Below, one piece after another: positions 1 to 7,852 of a stretch of DNA of 11,370 bases. Made by a program: the position numbers and the translations under genes. The notes under the pieces are model-generated. The model saw only the letters and a program-made list of their open reading frames with translations, was not told the DNA's origin and did not search any database. Position 1 is the first letter of the stretch. Each line of letters starts with the position of its first letter. Origin of the DNA: SAR116 cluster bacterium (lineage in GTDB: Bacteria > Pseudomonadota > Alphaproteobacteria > Puniceispirillales > GCA-002684695); the NCBI GenBank assembly GCA_002684695.1, contig NYVQ01000030.1, forward strand, positions 3,738 through 15,107, given 5' to 3'.

Positions 1-548
1 TGCAAAGAAAATATTGTTGAAGAAATTCCAAATATTAAAACTGGTATTGTTAGGGGCAAGACTAGTAAAATGATAATAACATTAGATTTTTTCGTTCCCA
101 AAACTAATGCGGAGCCCATAATCCCTATAAAAGAAAATGATAGTGTCCCTAAAAATAAGCTAAAACTTATAATACCAATAAGATTAATAGGAAGATCTAA
201 AAATAATGAAATAATAGGAAATAAAATGATTAAGGGCAGACCAACTGAAACCCAATAGCATATAACTTTAATAAGTATTATTAAACTCAACGGCAAATTA
301 GATAATAAATATTGTTCAAGCACACCTTCTGAGGCATCTGCTGAAAAATATTTTTCTAAAGCAGACAAGAATGTTATTAAAGAGCAAATCCAAATTATAG
401 CTGGTGAAAATTCTTTCAATAAATTTGAATTTTCACCAAAACTTAATGGAAAGACGATGAGCAAACTAAGATAAACACAGATTATAAAAACAGGATCTTT
501 AATAGAACTATTTTGTATTTTTAACTCATATAAAATCAATTTATTCAT
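1..548 (-). CDS. ccmB: Heme exporter protein CcmB, C-terminus cut by window edge
   Basis: Integral membrane subunit of the CcmAB(CD) complex of system I cytochrome c maturation. With the ATPase CcmA it drives release of heme-loaded CcmE from CcmC/D in the inner membrane. I translated the minus strand from an ATG at 548-546, which overlaps the ccmA stop by 8 bp, and the frame stays open for 182 codons to the window edge. The family is usually about 220 residues, so roughly 40 are missing. Visible hydrophobic segments lie near residues 20-36, 48-63, 85-115, 122-150 and 156-176. Family-like signatures are PLSFG (34-38), the conserved loop SALEKYF (62-68) followed by EGVLEQYLL (74-82), and LPLTIPVLIFG (164-174). 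The 8-bp overlap implies translational coupling to ccmA. The family call is secure; completeness beyond the edge cannot be judged. Confidence 0.93.
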   Translation of the reverse strand, partial: MNKLILYELKIQNSSIKDPVFIICVYLSLLIVFPLSFGENSNLLKEFSPAIIWICSLITFLSALEKYFSADASEGVLEQYLLSNLPLSLIILIKVICYWVSVGLPLIILFPIISLFLDLPINLIGIISFSLFLGTLSFSFIGIMGSALVLGTKKSNVIIILLVLPLTIPVLIFGISSTIFSL

Positions 549-1197
549 AAATTTTATCTAAGTTAATTATATTACAGTTTTTGAATTTTCTATATTGATG
601 AACCTCATGAGAGGAAATAATAACTATCCCATTTTTTTTTATGTGAGTACTGATTAATTCTAAAAAGATATTTTCATAGTTTTTGTCGACACTGTTTAAA
701 GGCTCATCCATTACCCACAAAGGTTTTGTGCTTAAATTATAAATTGAAAGTGCCACCCTTCTTTTTTGGCCATTGGATAAGCTAGAAAAACTATGTTTTT
801 TATATGGCAAAATACCAAAGTTATCGTTTTGAACTGATATAGTTTTATTTCCATTTAGAATTGATAAAAAATTAATATTATCAGACACAGAAAGATTTGG
901 AAAAGATGAATTTAGATGTCCTAAATATGTAATATTTTTATAATATTCTTGATAATCTTTTTCAACAGACATTTCATTCCAAAATACTTTGCCTTTATCA
1001 GGTTCTATTAGACCACAAATGCATTTTAATAACGTTGTTTTTCCAATGCCATTTGATCCTGTAATAATATATAAATTTCCGTGCAAGAATTTATAGCTAT
1101 ATTGTGTGAATAATCGATTATTACCTCTAATTATTTCTATATTTTCAATTTTTATAATGTTTTTAGATTTTATCGATTGATTTATTTTTGAGTCCAT
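541..1197 (-). CDS. ccmA: Cytochrome c biogenesis ABC ATPase CcmA
   Basis: Cytoplasmic ATP-binding subunit of the heme/CcmE release transporter; it powers CcmB during c-type cytochrome maturation. At 218 residues it is a normal single nucleotide-binding domain for this family. Walker A is GSNGIGKTT at 47-55, with the CcmA-like continuation LLKCICGLIEPDKG after it. The ABC signature is the variant LSNGQKRR at 140-147 (CcmA proteins typically have LSxGQxRR). Walker B is WVMDEP at 161-166 with catalytic E165, and the H-loop histidine is H197. The domain proper begins near residue 14, so the first dozen residues are a short lysine/asparagine-rich leader; the ATG at 1197 is the first plausible start, with only a weak AAAGAA upstream. 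It is the first gene of a minus-strand ccm operon, divergent from acnA and overlapping ccmB by 8 bp. This divergent ccm/acnA arrangement is known in other alphaproteobacteria. Confidence 0.96.
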   Translation of the reverse strand: MDSKINQSIKSKNIIKIENIEIIRGNNRLFTQYSYKFLHGNLYIITGSNGIGKTTLLKCICGLIEPDKGKVFWNEMSVEKDYQEYYKNITYLGHLNSSFPNLSVSDNINFLSILNGNKTISVQNDNFGILPYKKHSFSSLSNGQKRRVALSIYNLSTKPLWVMDEPLNSVDKNYENIFLELISTHIKKNGIVIISSHEVHQYRKFKNCNIINLDKIYE

Positions 1198-1217
1198 AAT
1201 TTCTTTATTTTAATTTA

Positions 1218-1245
1218 TTTATAATTTCGTATAATTCACTATCAA
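1218..1245 (-). promoter_or_regulatory. Candidate sigma-70 promoter for ccmAB
   Basis: On the minus strand, TTGATA (1245-1240) and TATAAA (1223-1218) are separated by 16 bp. Each hexamer differs from the TTGACA/TATAAT consensus at one position. The predicted transcript would start near 1211, leaving a leader of only about 14 nt before the ccmA ATG. The setting is very AT-rich, so a chance -10 is easy, but the GC-containing -35 at the right spacing makes this a credible site. Confidence 0.5.
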
Positions 1246-1265
1246 GAATAAATTATAAAAATGAA

Positions 1266-1297
1266 TTATAATTACTATATATAATATATAATTATAA
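1266..1297. repeat. AT-only inverted repeat upstream of acnA
   Basis: A 9-bp arm TTATAATTA (1266-1274) is repeated in reverse complement as TAATTATAA (1289-1297). The 14-base centre, CTATATATAATATA, can add five more pairs (1276-1280 with 1284-1288) after a single unpaired C. The repeat covers several TATAAT-like hexamers (1267, 1280, 1287) and ends 26 bp before the acnA start, so it lies where the acnA promoter must be. I could not find a matching -35 for any of these hexamers. It could be an operator, a melting-prone promoter core, or a by-product of extreme AT content. Confidence 0.5.
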
Positions 1298-1323
1298 ACT
1301 ATTTAAAATTATGAAGTTGCAAC

Positions 1324-3990
1324 ATGGTATCAAAATTGACAAATAACTATATAAAAGAGCTTAATTTAAATTCAGGGCAATATTCTTACTACAGCATTAA
1401 AGAATTTTCAAAAAAATTTCCTGAAGTTAATTCATTGCCTTTTTCATTAAAGGTGTTGTTAGAAAATCTATTAAGATTTGAAGGAAGTTCTGGAGTAAGT
1501 CAAGACAGTATTCTTTCTTTAGCAAAAGCTACCAGTGGCAAATCAAAAGGCAAGGAAATTGCTTTTAGGCCTGCTAGGGTTTTAATGCAAGATTTTACAG
1601 GTGTCCCTGCAGTTGTGGATTTAGCTGCAATGAGAGATGCAATGGTGAAATTAAATAAAGATCCAAATCAAATCAACCCCTTATCACCAGTTGATCTAGT
1701 TATTGATCATTCAGTTATGGTGGACTTTTCGGGGAGCGCAGATGCTTTTGGAAAAAATGTAAAGCTTGAATTTTCAAGAAATTCAGAGAGATATAGTTTT
1801 TTAAAGTGGGGATCTCAAGCATTCAAAAATTTTCGTGTTGTTCCTCCTGGTACTGGTATTTGCCATCAAGTAAATCTTGAGTATTTAGCTAAAACCGTTT
1901 GGACAAAAGAAGAAGACGGTAAGGTTTTTGCTTTTCCTGACACTCTAGTAGGAACTGACAGTCACACAACCATGGTAAATTGTCTAGCTGTTTTAGGTTG
2001 GGGTGTTGGCGGTATAGAGGCAGAGGCAGCTATGTTAGGCCAACCAATTTCAATGTTAGTGCCAGAAGTTGTTGGATTTAAATTAAAAGGGAAGTTACAT
2101 GAAGGAGTAACAGCAACAGATTTAGTTTTAAGAATAGTTGAGATTCTTAGACAGCATGGTGTTGTTGGTAAGTTTGTAGAATTTACAGGTTCTGGATTAG
2201 ATAGTCTAAGCTTGGCTGATAGGTCAACCATATCAAACATGGCCCCCGAGTATGGAGCAACATGTGGGTTTTTCCCTATTGATCAAGAGACTATAAATTA
2301 TTTAAAATTTACTGGTAGAGATAATGCCAACCTTGAATTAGTCGAAGCCTACGCTAAAGCGCAAGGCATGTGGCGAGAAAAGAATACAGTTGATCCAATT
2401 TTTAGTTCAGTTTTAGAGCTAGACTTGGAAGATATAAAACCATCTTTAGCTGGACCAAAAAGACCCCAAGATAGAGTTCTTGTAGGAAAACTTGAAGAGA
2501 ACTTTATGAGTGCTTTATTTGAGACTTCTAAAAGAAAAGAAATTAAAACTTCTCAACTAGAATCTGCAAAGCTTAGCGATGGAGACATAGCCATAGCTGC
2601 TATTACAAGTTGTACAAATACATCAAATCCGTCAGTTTTAATTGCAGCTGGTTTGCTTGCAAAGTCAGCCAACAAACTAGGTCTAAAAGTTAAACCTTGG
2701 GTAAAGACTTCTTTAGCGCCTGGCAGTAAAGTAGTCACTGACTATTTAGAAGTTTCTGGTCTTCAAGAACATCTTGACGGTCTTGGCTTTAATTTAGTTG
2801 GATATGGATGTACAACTTGTATAGGTAATTCAGGCTCATTGTCTAATGAGATAATTGATTTAATTGAGAGCAATGATCTCTTGGTCACTTCAGTTTTATC
2901 TGGGAATAGAAACTTCGAAGGTAGAATTAGCCCTCATATAAAAGCCAATTATTTAGCTTCCCCACCTCTTGTTGTTGCCTATGCTATAGCGGGATCTGTT
3001 TTAATAAATCTGGATAAAGATCCTCTTGGTTATGATCAAAATAATAAACCCATTTTTTTAAAAGATATCTGGCCAACCAATAATGAAATTTCAGAAGTAA
3101 TTAGTTCTGTAATCACGCCAGAAATGTATAGAAAACAATACTCATCTGTTTTTGAAGGTGGAAAAGACTGGAAAGAAGTAACTGGAGTTGGGGACTTAAC
3201 TTACAATTGGGATGACACTTCAACCTATGTGCAAAACCCTCCATACTTTGAAGATATGAAAAGCAACCCAGAGAAAATACAAAATATTCATGGTGCACGA
3301 GCGCTAGCTATATTAGGAGACTCAATTACTACTGATCATATTAGTCCAGCTGGGTCAATTTTAAGATCAGCACCAGCAGGACAATATCTATCTGAGAGGC
3401 AAGTTAGAGAAAATGATTTTAATTCCTACGGTTCTAGAAGGGGCAATCATCAGGTTATGATGAGGGGCACATTTGCTAATAACAGACTTAGCAATGAGAT
3501 GGCTTCAGATATGAATGGTGGTTTTACAACTCATCATCCTTCTCAAAATAAAATGAGTATTTATGAGGCAGCTATGTTGTATTCTAAAGAAAAAACACCA
3601 TTGGTAGTATTTGGTGGTAAGGAATACGGAACAGGTTCATCAAGGGATTGGGCTGCAAAAGGAACAAGGTTGCTAGGTGTAAAAGCAGTCATTGCTGAGA
3701 GTTTTGAAAGAATTCATAGATCAAATCTTATTGGAATGGGTGTTCTTCCATTACAGTTTTTAGAAAAATCATCCCATAAAGCATTTAATCTAAATGGTGA
3801 TGAAATTTTTGATATAATTGGAATAGAAGATGATTTCAAGCCTCAGATGAATGTTGAATTAAGGATTAATAGATCAAATGGCAAAATGGAAAAAGTTAAC
3901 CTTTTAAGCAGAATAGATACAGACGGAGAGGCTGAATATTATTTGCATGGAGGTATCTTACACTTTGTTTTAACACAACTTGCTGCATGA
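1324..3990 (+). CDS. acnA: Aconitate hydratase A (aconitase), AcnA/IRP type
   Basis: Interconverts citrate and isocitrate via cis-aconitate in the TCA cycle; cytoplasmic 4Fe-4S enzyme. The 888-residue length matches bacterial AcnA (E. coli about 891). The three cluster-ligand cysteines are visible: C430 in ITSCTNTSNPS, and C496 and C499 in GYGCTTCIG. Other family blocks are DLVIDHSVMVDF (124-135), VGTDSHTTMVN (209-219), and, in the swivel domain, GDSITTDHIS (665-674) and YGTGSSRDW (768-776) with substrate-binding S772, S773 and R774, then AESFERIHRSNLIGMGVLPL. The ATG at 1324 is preceded by a weak GAAG seven bases upstream and gives the expected N-terminus. Methylisocitrate-type AcnD paralogues are possible in general, but there are no prp genes beside it and the ccm neighbour fits housekeeping AcnA. 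It is divergent from ccmA, and the helicase gene follows after 24 bp with no terminator, so read-through is likely. Confidence 0.97.
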   Translation: MVSKLTNNYIKELNLNSGQYSYYSIKEFSKKFPEVNSLPFSLKVLLENLLRFEGSSGVSQDSILSLAKATSGKSKGKEIAFRPARVLMQDFTGVPAVVDLAAMRDAMVKLNKDPNQINPLSPVDLVIDHSVMVDFSGSADAFGKNVKLEFSRNSERYSFLKWGSQAFKNFRVVPPGTGICHQVNLEYLAKTVWTKEEDGKVFAFPDTLVGTDSHTTMVNCLAVLGWGVGGIEAEAAMLGQPISMLVPEVVGFKLKGKLHEGVTATDLVLRIVEILRQHGVVGKFVEFTGSGLDSLSLADRSTISNMAPEYGATCGFFPIDQETINYLKFTGRDNANLELVEAYAKAQGMWREKNTVDPIFSSVLELDLEDIKPSLAGPKRPQDRVLVGKLEENFMSALFETSKRKEIKTSQLESAKLSDGDIAIAAITSCTNTSNPSVLIAAGLLAKSANKLGLKVKPWVKTSLAPGSKVVTDYLEVSGLQEHLDGLGFNLVGYGCTTCIGNSGSLSNEIIDLIESNDLLVTSVLSGNRNFEGRISPHIKANYLASPPLVVAYAIAGSVLINLDKDPLGYDQNNKPIFLKDIWPTNNEISEVISSVITPEMYRKQYSSVFEGGKDWKEVTGVGDLTYNWDDTSTYVQNPPYFEDMKSNPEKIQNIHGARALAILGDSITTDHISPAGSILRSAPAGQYLSERQVRENDFNSYGSRRGNHQVMMRGTFANNRLSNEMASDMNGGFTTHHPSQNKMSIYEAAMLYSKEKTPLVVFGGKEYGTGSSRDWAAKGTRLLGVKAVIAESFERIHRSNLIGMGVLPLQFLEKSSHKAFNLNGDEIFDIIGIEDDFKPQMNVELRINRSNGKMEKVNLLSRIDTDGEAEYYLHGGILHFVLTQLAA

Positions 3991-4014
3991 TTTAAATTTT
4001 ATCAATTAAATAAA

Positions 4015-6567
4015 ATGTCTAACAATTTAAAGGCTATTCTAGGGCCAACTAATACCGGGAAAACGTATTTTGCTATTGAGAGGATGTTAGCGCATTCATC
4101 AGGTATAATGTGTTTTCCACTAAGACTTCTTGCAAGAGAAAACTATGATAAAATTACTAAAATTTTAGGGAAAGACAAAGTAGCTTTAATTACAGGCGAA
4201 GAGAAAATAATACCAAAAAAAGCTTCTTATTTTTGTTGCACAGTAGAAGCAATGCCAACAGAAAAAAAAGTTGAATTTGTAGGTATTGATGAGGTTCAAA
4301 TTGCAGGGGATTCTGAAAGAGGGTATATTTTTACAGATAGAATCCTTCATTCGAGAGGAACTAAGGAAACAGTATTTCTTGGTGCAGAAACTATTAGTTC
4401 AAAATTGAAGGCTTTAGTCCCTGGAGTAAAGATCGAGGGAAGGCCAAGAATGTCAAACCTTAGTTACATTGGAAGAAAAAAAGTTACAAGATTAAAAAAA
4501 AGAACTGCTGTAGTAGCTTTCTCTGCTGCTGATGTTTATACAATTGCGGATATCATTAGAAAGCAACTAGGTGGTGCCGCAATTGTAATGGGAGCATTGT
4601 CTCCAAGAACAAGAAATTCACAAGTTGAAATGTATGAAAATGGTGATGTTGATTACTTAGTTGCCACTGACGCCATTGGAATGGGGCTTAATTTACAAAT
4701 ACAACATGTTGGTTTTGCGTCTTTAAGAAAATTTGATGGGAACTCTCAAAGAAATTTAACAAATCCAGAAATTGCACAAATAGCAGGAAGGGCTGGTAGA
4801 TTTTTATCAGATGGAACTTTTGGTGTAACTGATTATGCCAGTGAAATGAGTGAACAGACAATTGATTCTGTTGAGAACTCAAAATTTGATCAAATTTCAC
4901 ATATTTATTGGAGAAACTCTAATCTTGATTTTTCTTCAATTGGAAATCTCGTTAAAAGTCTTGAAGTCATGCCTAGCGAACCATATTTGATCCGAAAAAA
5001 TGACGCAGAAGATTTTCGACATCTTTTGCATTTGAGTGAGTTAAAAGATATAAATCAATTAGCTAAAACCCATAATGAAATTAAATTATTATGGGAGGTA
5101 TCTCAAGTTCCTGAATTTAATAAGCAGCTTACCAATGATCATGTTATTTTACTGAGTAAAATATTTGAACAGTTGATTCTTAAGGGAAGACTTAATAATG
5201 ACTTTATTTCTAATCATATCTTCAGAATAGATAAAGTCAGTAAAGATATTGATACTTTAATGCAAAGAATTGCTTCAATAAGGACTTGGACATACCTGAG
5301 TCATAAAAATAATTGGTTGGAAGATACAATTAATTGGCAAGAAACATCATTAACTATTGAAGACAAGCTATCAGATGCGCTAAACATTGAATTAACTAAT
5401 AGATTTGTTGATAAAAGAATTTCTGTACTAGGAAAAAAATTAAAGGAGAATACTCAACTGTTAATAGAAATAAAATCTGATAGCAGCATCTATATTGATA
5501 GTCTCAAAGTGGGAGAAATAAATGGATTTGTCCTTAAACTTACTGATACTACTACTCCATCTTCTGATCTATTTTTAAAAAATTTGAAAAAAGGATTAGT
5601 TGATGAAATAAAACAGAGAGTGAAAATCTTTTATTCGATCGAGGATGAAAGACTTACTATTAATGATAATGCTAAAATTCTATGGGATAATTTCCCTGTT
5701 GGATGGCTTTCTCCATCGGACAATATTTTTAATCCTAACGTTCAAGTTCTAAATAGTGATTTGCTTAATCAGGATCAAATTCATTTAATAACTCAAAGAA
5801 TAAAAATGTTTGTTGATAATAAAATAGAAAAAAATTTATCACAACTGATAGATATCAAAGAAGAAGATTTTGATAATTCTTCGAGGGGAATTATTTATTC
5901 GTTAAAAGAAGGATTAGGAACAACAACAATTAAAAATATTTTTAAAGCATATAAAGAAATAAGTGATAATGACAAAAAAGAGTTTAGCAAAGTTGGATTG
6001 AGATTTGGTGTCAGATATCTTTATATGCCAGATTTGTTAAAACCAGAATCAGTAAAATTGAGAGCTTTGTTGTGGGGCATAATGAATAATACTTACTATA
6101 ATGCAGCACTTCCAGATGATGGAAGAGTTGCTTACACACCTGATGAAACAGCTCCCAATGATTGGTATAATAAAATCGGTTACTCAAAACTTGGAGACAG
6201 AGTAATGAGGGTTGACATGGTTGAGCGATTGCTTGCTCTTATTAGGGTGGCAGCCCGAGAAGGAACATTTAAAATAACAGAAGAAATGTTATCAATTGCA
6301 GGTGCTTCAAAAGAGCAAATGTCAAAGGTTTTTCTTGATTTAGGGTTTGAAAATACTGATAAAAATAAAAAAAATGAAATAACTTTTGAGACTTTATTTA
6401 AGAAAAAACAGAAAAAAATTCTTTTTAAAAAGAAACAAAAATCCAACAAAAAAAATAATTTAGATCATAAGTCAAAAAATAAAAATAAAATTCACAAAAA
6501 TAACAATGAAAAGATAAATAAAAACTCTCCTTTTTTTGTTTTGTCAAATTTAAAGCTTAAAAATTAA
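4015..6567 (+). CDS. SUV3-like DExH-box RNA helicase with Lys/Asn-rich tail
   Basis: Superfamily 2 RNA helicase of the mitochondrial SUV3 / bacterial MgpS-like group, probably acting in RNA turnover or structured-RNA unwinding in the cytoplasm; the bacterial substrate is not established. Motifs in order: Walker A GPTNTGKT (10-17), motif Ia PLRLLARE (35-42), TVEAMP (76-81), the DExH-type box DEVQ (92-95), LGAET (122-126), motif V ATDAIGMGLNL (217-227) and motif VI QIAGRAGR (255-262). The core is therefore packed at the N-terminus, followed by about 500 residues of helical extension as in SUV3-type proteins. From about residue 782 the protein becomes a basic low-complexity tail dominated by Lys and Asn, with LFKKKQK repeated at 794-800 and 803-809; a basic tail of this sort plausibly binds RNA. 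No Shine-Dalgarno motif precedes the ATG. The S4 RNA-binding gene starts 4 bp after the stop, suggesting a joint RNA function. Confidence 0.88.
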   Translation: MSNNLKAILGPTNTGKTYFAIERMLAHSSGIMCFPLRLLARENYDKITKILGKDKVALITGEEKIIPKKASYFCCTVEAMPTEKKVEFVGIDEVQIAGDSERGYIFTDRILHSRGTKETVFLGAETISSKLKALVPGVKIEGRPRMSNLSYIGRKKVTRLKKRTAVVAFSAADVYTIADIIRKQLGGAAIVMGALSPRTRNSQVEMYENGDVDYLVATDAIGMGLNLQIQHVGFASLRKFDGNSQRNLTNPEIAQIAGRAGRFLSDGTFGVTDYASEMSEQTIDSVENSKFDQISHIYWRNSNLDFSSIGNLVKSLEVMPSEPYLIRKNDAEDFRHLLHLSELKDINQLAKTHNEIKLLWEVSQVPEFNKQLTNDHVILLSKIFEQLILKGRLNNDFISNHIFRIDKVSKDIDTLMQRIASIRTWTYLSHKNNWLEDTINWQETSLTIEDKLSDALNIELTNRFVDKRISVLGKKLKENTQLLIEIKSDSSIYIDSLKVGEINGFVLKLTDTTTPSSDLFLKNLKKGLVDEIKQRVKIFYSIEDERLTINDNAKILWDNFPVGWLSPSDNIFNPNVQVLNSDLLNQDQIHLITQRIKMFVDNKIEKNLSQLIDIKEEDFDNSSRGIIYSLKEGLGTTTIKNIFKAYKEISDNDKKEFSKVGLRFGVRYLYMPDLLKPESVKLRALLWGIMNNTYYNAALPDDGRVAYTPDETAPNDWYNKIGYSKLGDRVMRVDMVERLLALIRVAAREGTFKITEEMLSIAGASKEQMSKVFLDLGFENTDKNKKNEITFETLFKKKQKKILFKKKQKSNKKNNLDHKSKNKNKIHKNNNEKINKNSPFFVLSNLKLKN

Positions 6568-6571
6568 GTTC

Positions 6572-6973
6572 ATGGATAAGTTGAATCAAAGGTTAGATCA
6601 ATGGCTTTGGCATGTTAGAATATTTAAAACAAGACAAATAGCTTCTAAAGCAATTGTATCTGGCCATATTAAGGTTAATTTTAATATAATAAGTAAAACT
6701 CATTATTTAATAAAAGTTAGTGATATAATAGAAATTTCTATAAATAATAATTTTAGAACTTTAGATGTTTTAAAGTTTACAAACACAAGAATTAGTTCAA
6801 AAGAGGTGGATATGTTTTATTTTGATAACGGATATAGAATTGATCCTAATCTTGAAAAAAGTGAAACAAGCTTTAAATCAAAATCTAATAGAATTGGAAA
6901 ATTAAATAAAAAACAAAGAAGAATAATTCAAGAATTTAAAGAAAATATTTTAGTTAGGGGCAGTAATGTTTGA
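6572..6973 (+). CDS. S4-domain RNA-binding protein, Hsp15-like
   Basis: Small (133-residue) RNA-binding protein of the Hsp15/HslR family. In E. coli the heat-shock member binds free 50S subunits carrying stalled nascent chains. The S4 domain spans roughly residues 5-55 with the recognisable block RLDQWLWHVRIFKTR (7-21), then ASKAIVSGHIKVN (24-36). The basic C-terminus, RIGKLNKKQRR (107-117), aligns in position with the GRPTKxxRR segment usual in alphaproteobacterial homologues but lacks its proline. Only 4 bp separate it from the helicase and it overlaps the next gene by 8 bp, so all three are probably translated from one mRNA. There is no evident Shine-Dalgarno sequence. A link with the rpoH gene 1.5 kb downstream is tempting because Hsp15 is heat-shock induced in E. 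coli, but no sigma-32 promoter is visible here. Confidence 0.85.
   Translation: MDKLNQRLDQWLWHVRIFKTRQIASKAIVSGHIKVNFNIISKTHYLIKVSDIIEISINNNFRTLDVLKFTNTRISSKEVDMFYFDNGYRIDPNLEKSETSFKSKSNRIGKLNKKQRRIIQEFKENILVRGSNV
6956..6960 (+). promoter_or_regulatory. Shine-Dalgarno-like site for the TerB-like gene
   Basis: AGGGG lies five bases before the ATG at 6966, inside the end of the S4 gene. It is one of only two clear purine-rich ribosome-binding sites in the window and supports the overlapping start chosen for the next gene. Confidence 0.45.
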
Positions 6974-7427
6974 ACTTTTTAAAACTACCGTTAGTAAATT
7001 CAAAAATAATGAAGAAAATATTCAGAATGATGAAGTAAAAGCACTCAATTCAATTGTTGCACTATTAGTTGAGGCTGCCTCAATTGATGGAGAAATTGGA
7101 AATGATGAAAAAAATCAAATAGAAAATATTCTTATAGAAAGACTGAATTTACATAAAATAGAAGCTGAAAAAATTCTTGAACAAACAATATCTGAGTCAG
7201 AAGAGCAAATAGAGATTTGGTCAAAAACAAATGATATAAGAAAAGAACTAGATTATGAAGAAAGATTAAATATTCTTGAATTAATGTGGGGAATAGTTTT
7301 AGTAGACGATGTTCTTGACGTTTTTGAAGCACAACTTATGAGAAGAGTTTCAGGTTTGTTATATATTTCAGATATTGATTCTGGAACTTCTAAAAAAAGA
7401 GCAATAGAGAAACTTAAAAGTAATTAA
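6966..7427 (+). CDS. TerB-like (tellurite resistance B family) protein
   Basis: A 153-residue, mostly helical, soluble acidic protein with the TerB/TerB-like fold signature. The first diagnostic block is LLVEAASIDGEIGNDEKNQI (33-52), with the metal-binding-type D41 and E43. The second is WGIVLVDDVLDVFEAQLMRR (108-127), with D114, D115 and E121. This doubled acidic pattern fits the alphaproteobacterial orphan TerB group, which is found outside ter operons and whose function is unknown; tellurite resistance should not be assumed since no terC, terD or terZ neighbour is present. No signal peptide or membrane segment is visible. It overlaps the S4 gene by 8 bp and stands 9 bp before fdxA, so it belongs to the same transcript. 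An alternative call is simply a DUF-type TerB-domain protein. Confidence 0.75.
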   Translation: MFELFKTTVSKFKNNEENIQNDEVKALNSIVALLVEAASIDGEIGNDEKNQIENILIERLNLHKIEAEKILEQTISESEEQIEIWSKTNDIRKELDYEERLNILELMWGIVLVDDVLDVFEAQLMRRVSGLLYISDIDSGTSKKRAIEKLKSN

Positions 7428-7436
7428 TCTAATTAA

Positions 7437-7775
7437 ATGACATACATAGTTAATGATAAGTGTATAAATTGTAAGCACACTGATTGTGTTGAAGTTTGCC
7501 CTGTTGACTGTTTTTACGAAGGTGAAAATATGCTTGTCATTCACCCTGATGAATGTATTGATTGTGGTGTATGTGAACCTGAGTGCCCACCTGAAGCAAT
7601 TTTACCTGATTCGGAGGAAGGTGCAGAAGAATGGGTTGAATTTAACAGAAAATACTCTGAAATTTGGCCTAATATTACTCAGATGAAAGATTCAATGGAA
7701 AATGCTGAAAAATTTGCAAATGAGGAAAATAAACTTGATTTATACTTTAGTGAAAAACCTGGAAAAGGTGATTAA
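7437..7775 (+). CDS. fdxA: 7Fe ferredoxin (3Fe-4S/4Fe-4S), FdxA family
   Basis: Small cytoplasmic electron carrier of the Azotobacter ferredoxin I type. The 112-residue sequence has every expected cysteine: C9, C12, C17, C21, C25 and then C40, C43, C46, C50. By comparison with the Azotobacter protein (the same pattern shifted by one), C9, C17 and C50 should hold the 3Fe-4S cluster, and C21, C40, C43 and C46 the 4Fe-4S cluster. The second motif continues CEPECPPEAI, and the C-terminal half carries the family's conserved block around EIWPNIT (75-81). The partner reductase or acceptor is not encoded nearby. It is the last gene of the acnA-helicase-S4-TerB run. Helicase, S4, fdxA, carD is a familiar order in alphaproteobacteria, which supports orthology. 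No Shine-Dalgarno sequence precedes the ATG. Confidence 0.96.
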   Translation: MTYIVNDKCINCKHTDCVEVCPVDCFYEGENMLVIHPDECIDCGVCEPECPPEAILPDSEEGAEEWVEFNRKYSEIWPNITQMKDSMENAEKFANEENKLDLYFSEKPGKGD

Positions 7776-7783
7776 AAAAAATA

Positions 7784-7812
7784 CTGACAAACTCAATATT
7801 ATTTGCTATTAT
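7784..7812 (+). promoter_or_regulatory. Candidate sigma-70 promoter for carD
   Basis: CTGACA (7784-7789) and TATTAT (7807-7812) are spaced by exactly 17 bp, each one mismatch from consensus. Predicted transcription begins near 7819, giving a leader of about 34 nt. The site starts only 8 bp after the fdxA stop, so carD can be transcribed independently of the upstream run. It is the best-formed promoter I see in the window. Confidence 0.62.
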
Positions 7813-7852
7813 ACGCACTTCTTAAAATATATATAAAAGAATAGTTAAAATT

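Noticed and set aside
70..258. 62-codon plus-strand open frame at the left edge
   Set aside because: It lies antisense to ccmB, whose minus-strand frame gives a clear family match with membrane segments; the plus-strand translation has no recognisable feature.
1962..3298. Three minus-strand open frames inside acnA (1962-2240, 2553-2738, 3113-3298)
   Set aside because: They are antisense to conserved aconitase coding sequence and resemble nothing; they are frame shadows.
6966..7427. A tellurite-resistance operon
   Set aside because: Only a TerB-like gene is present; no other ter genes are nearby, and neighbours are RNA-binding and ferredoxin genes.
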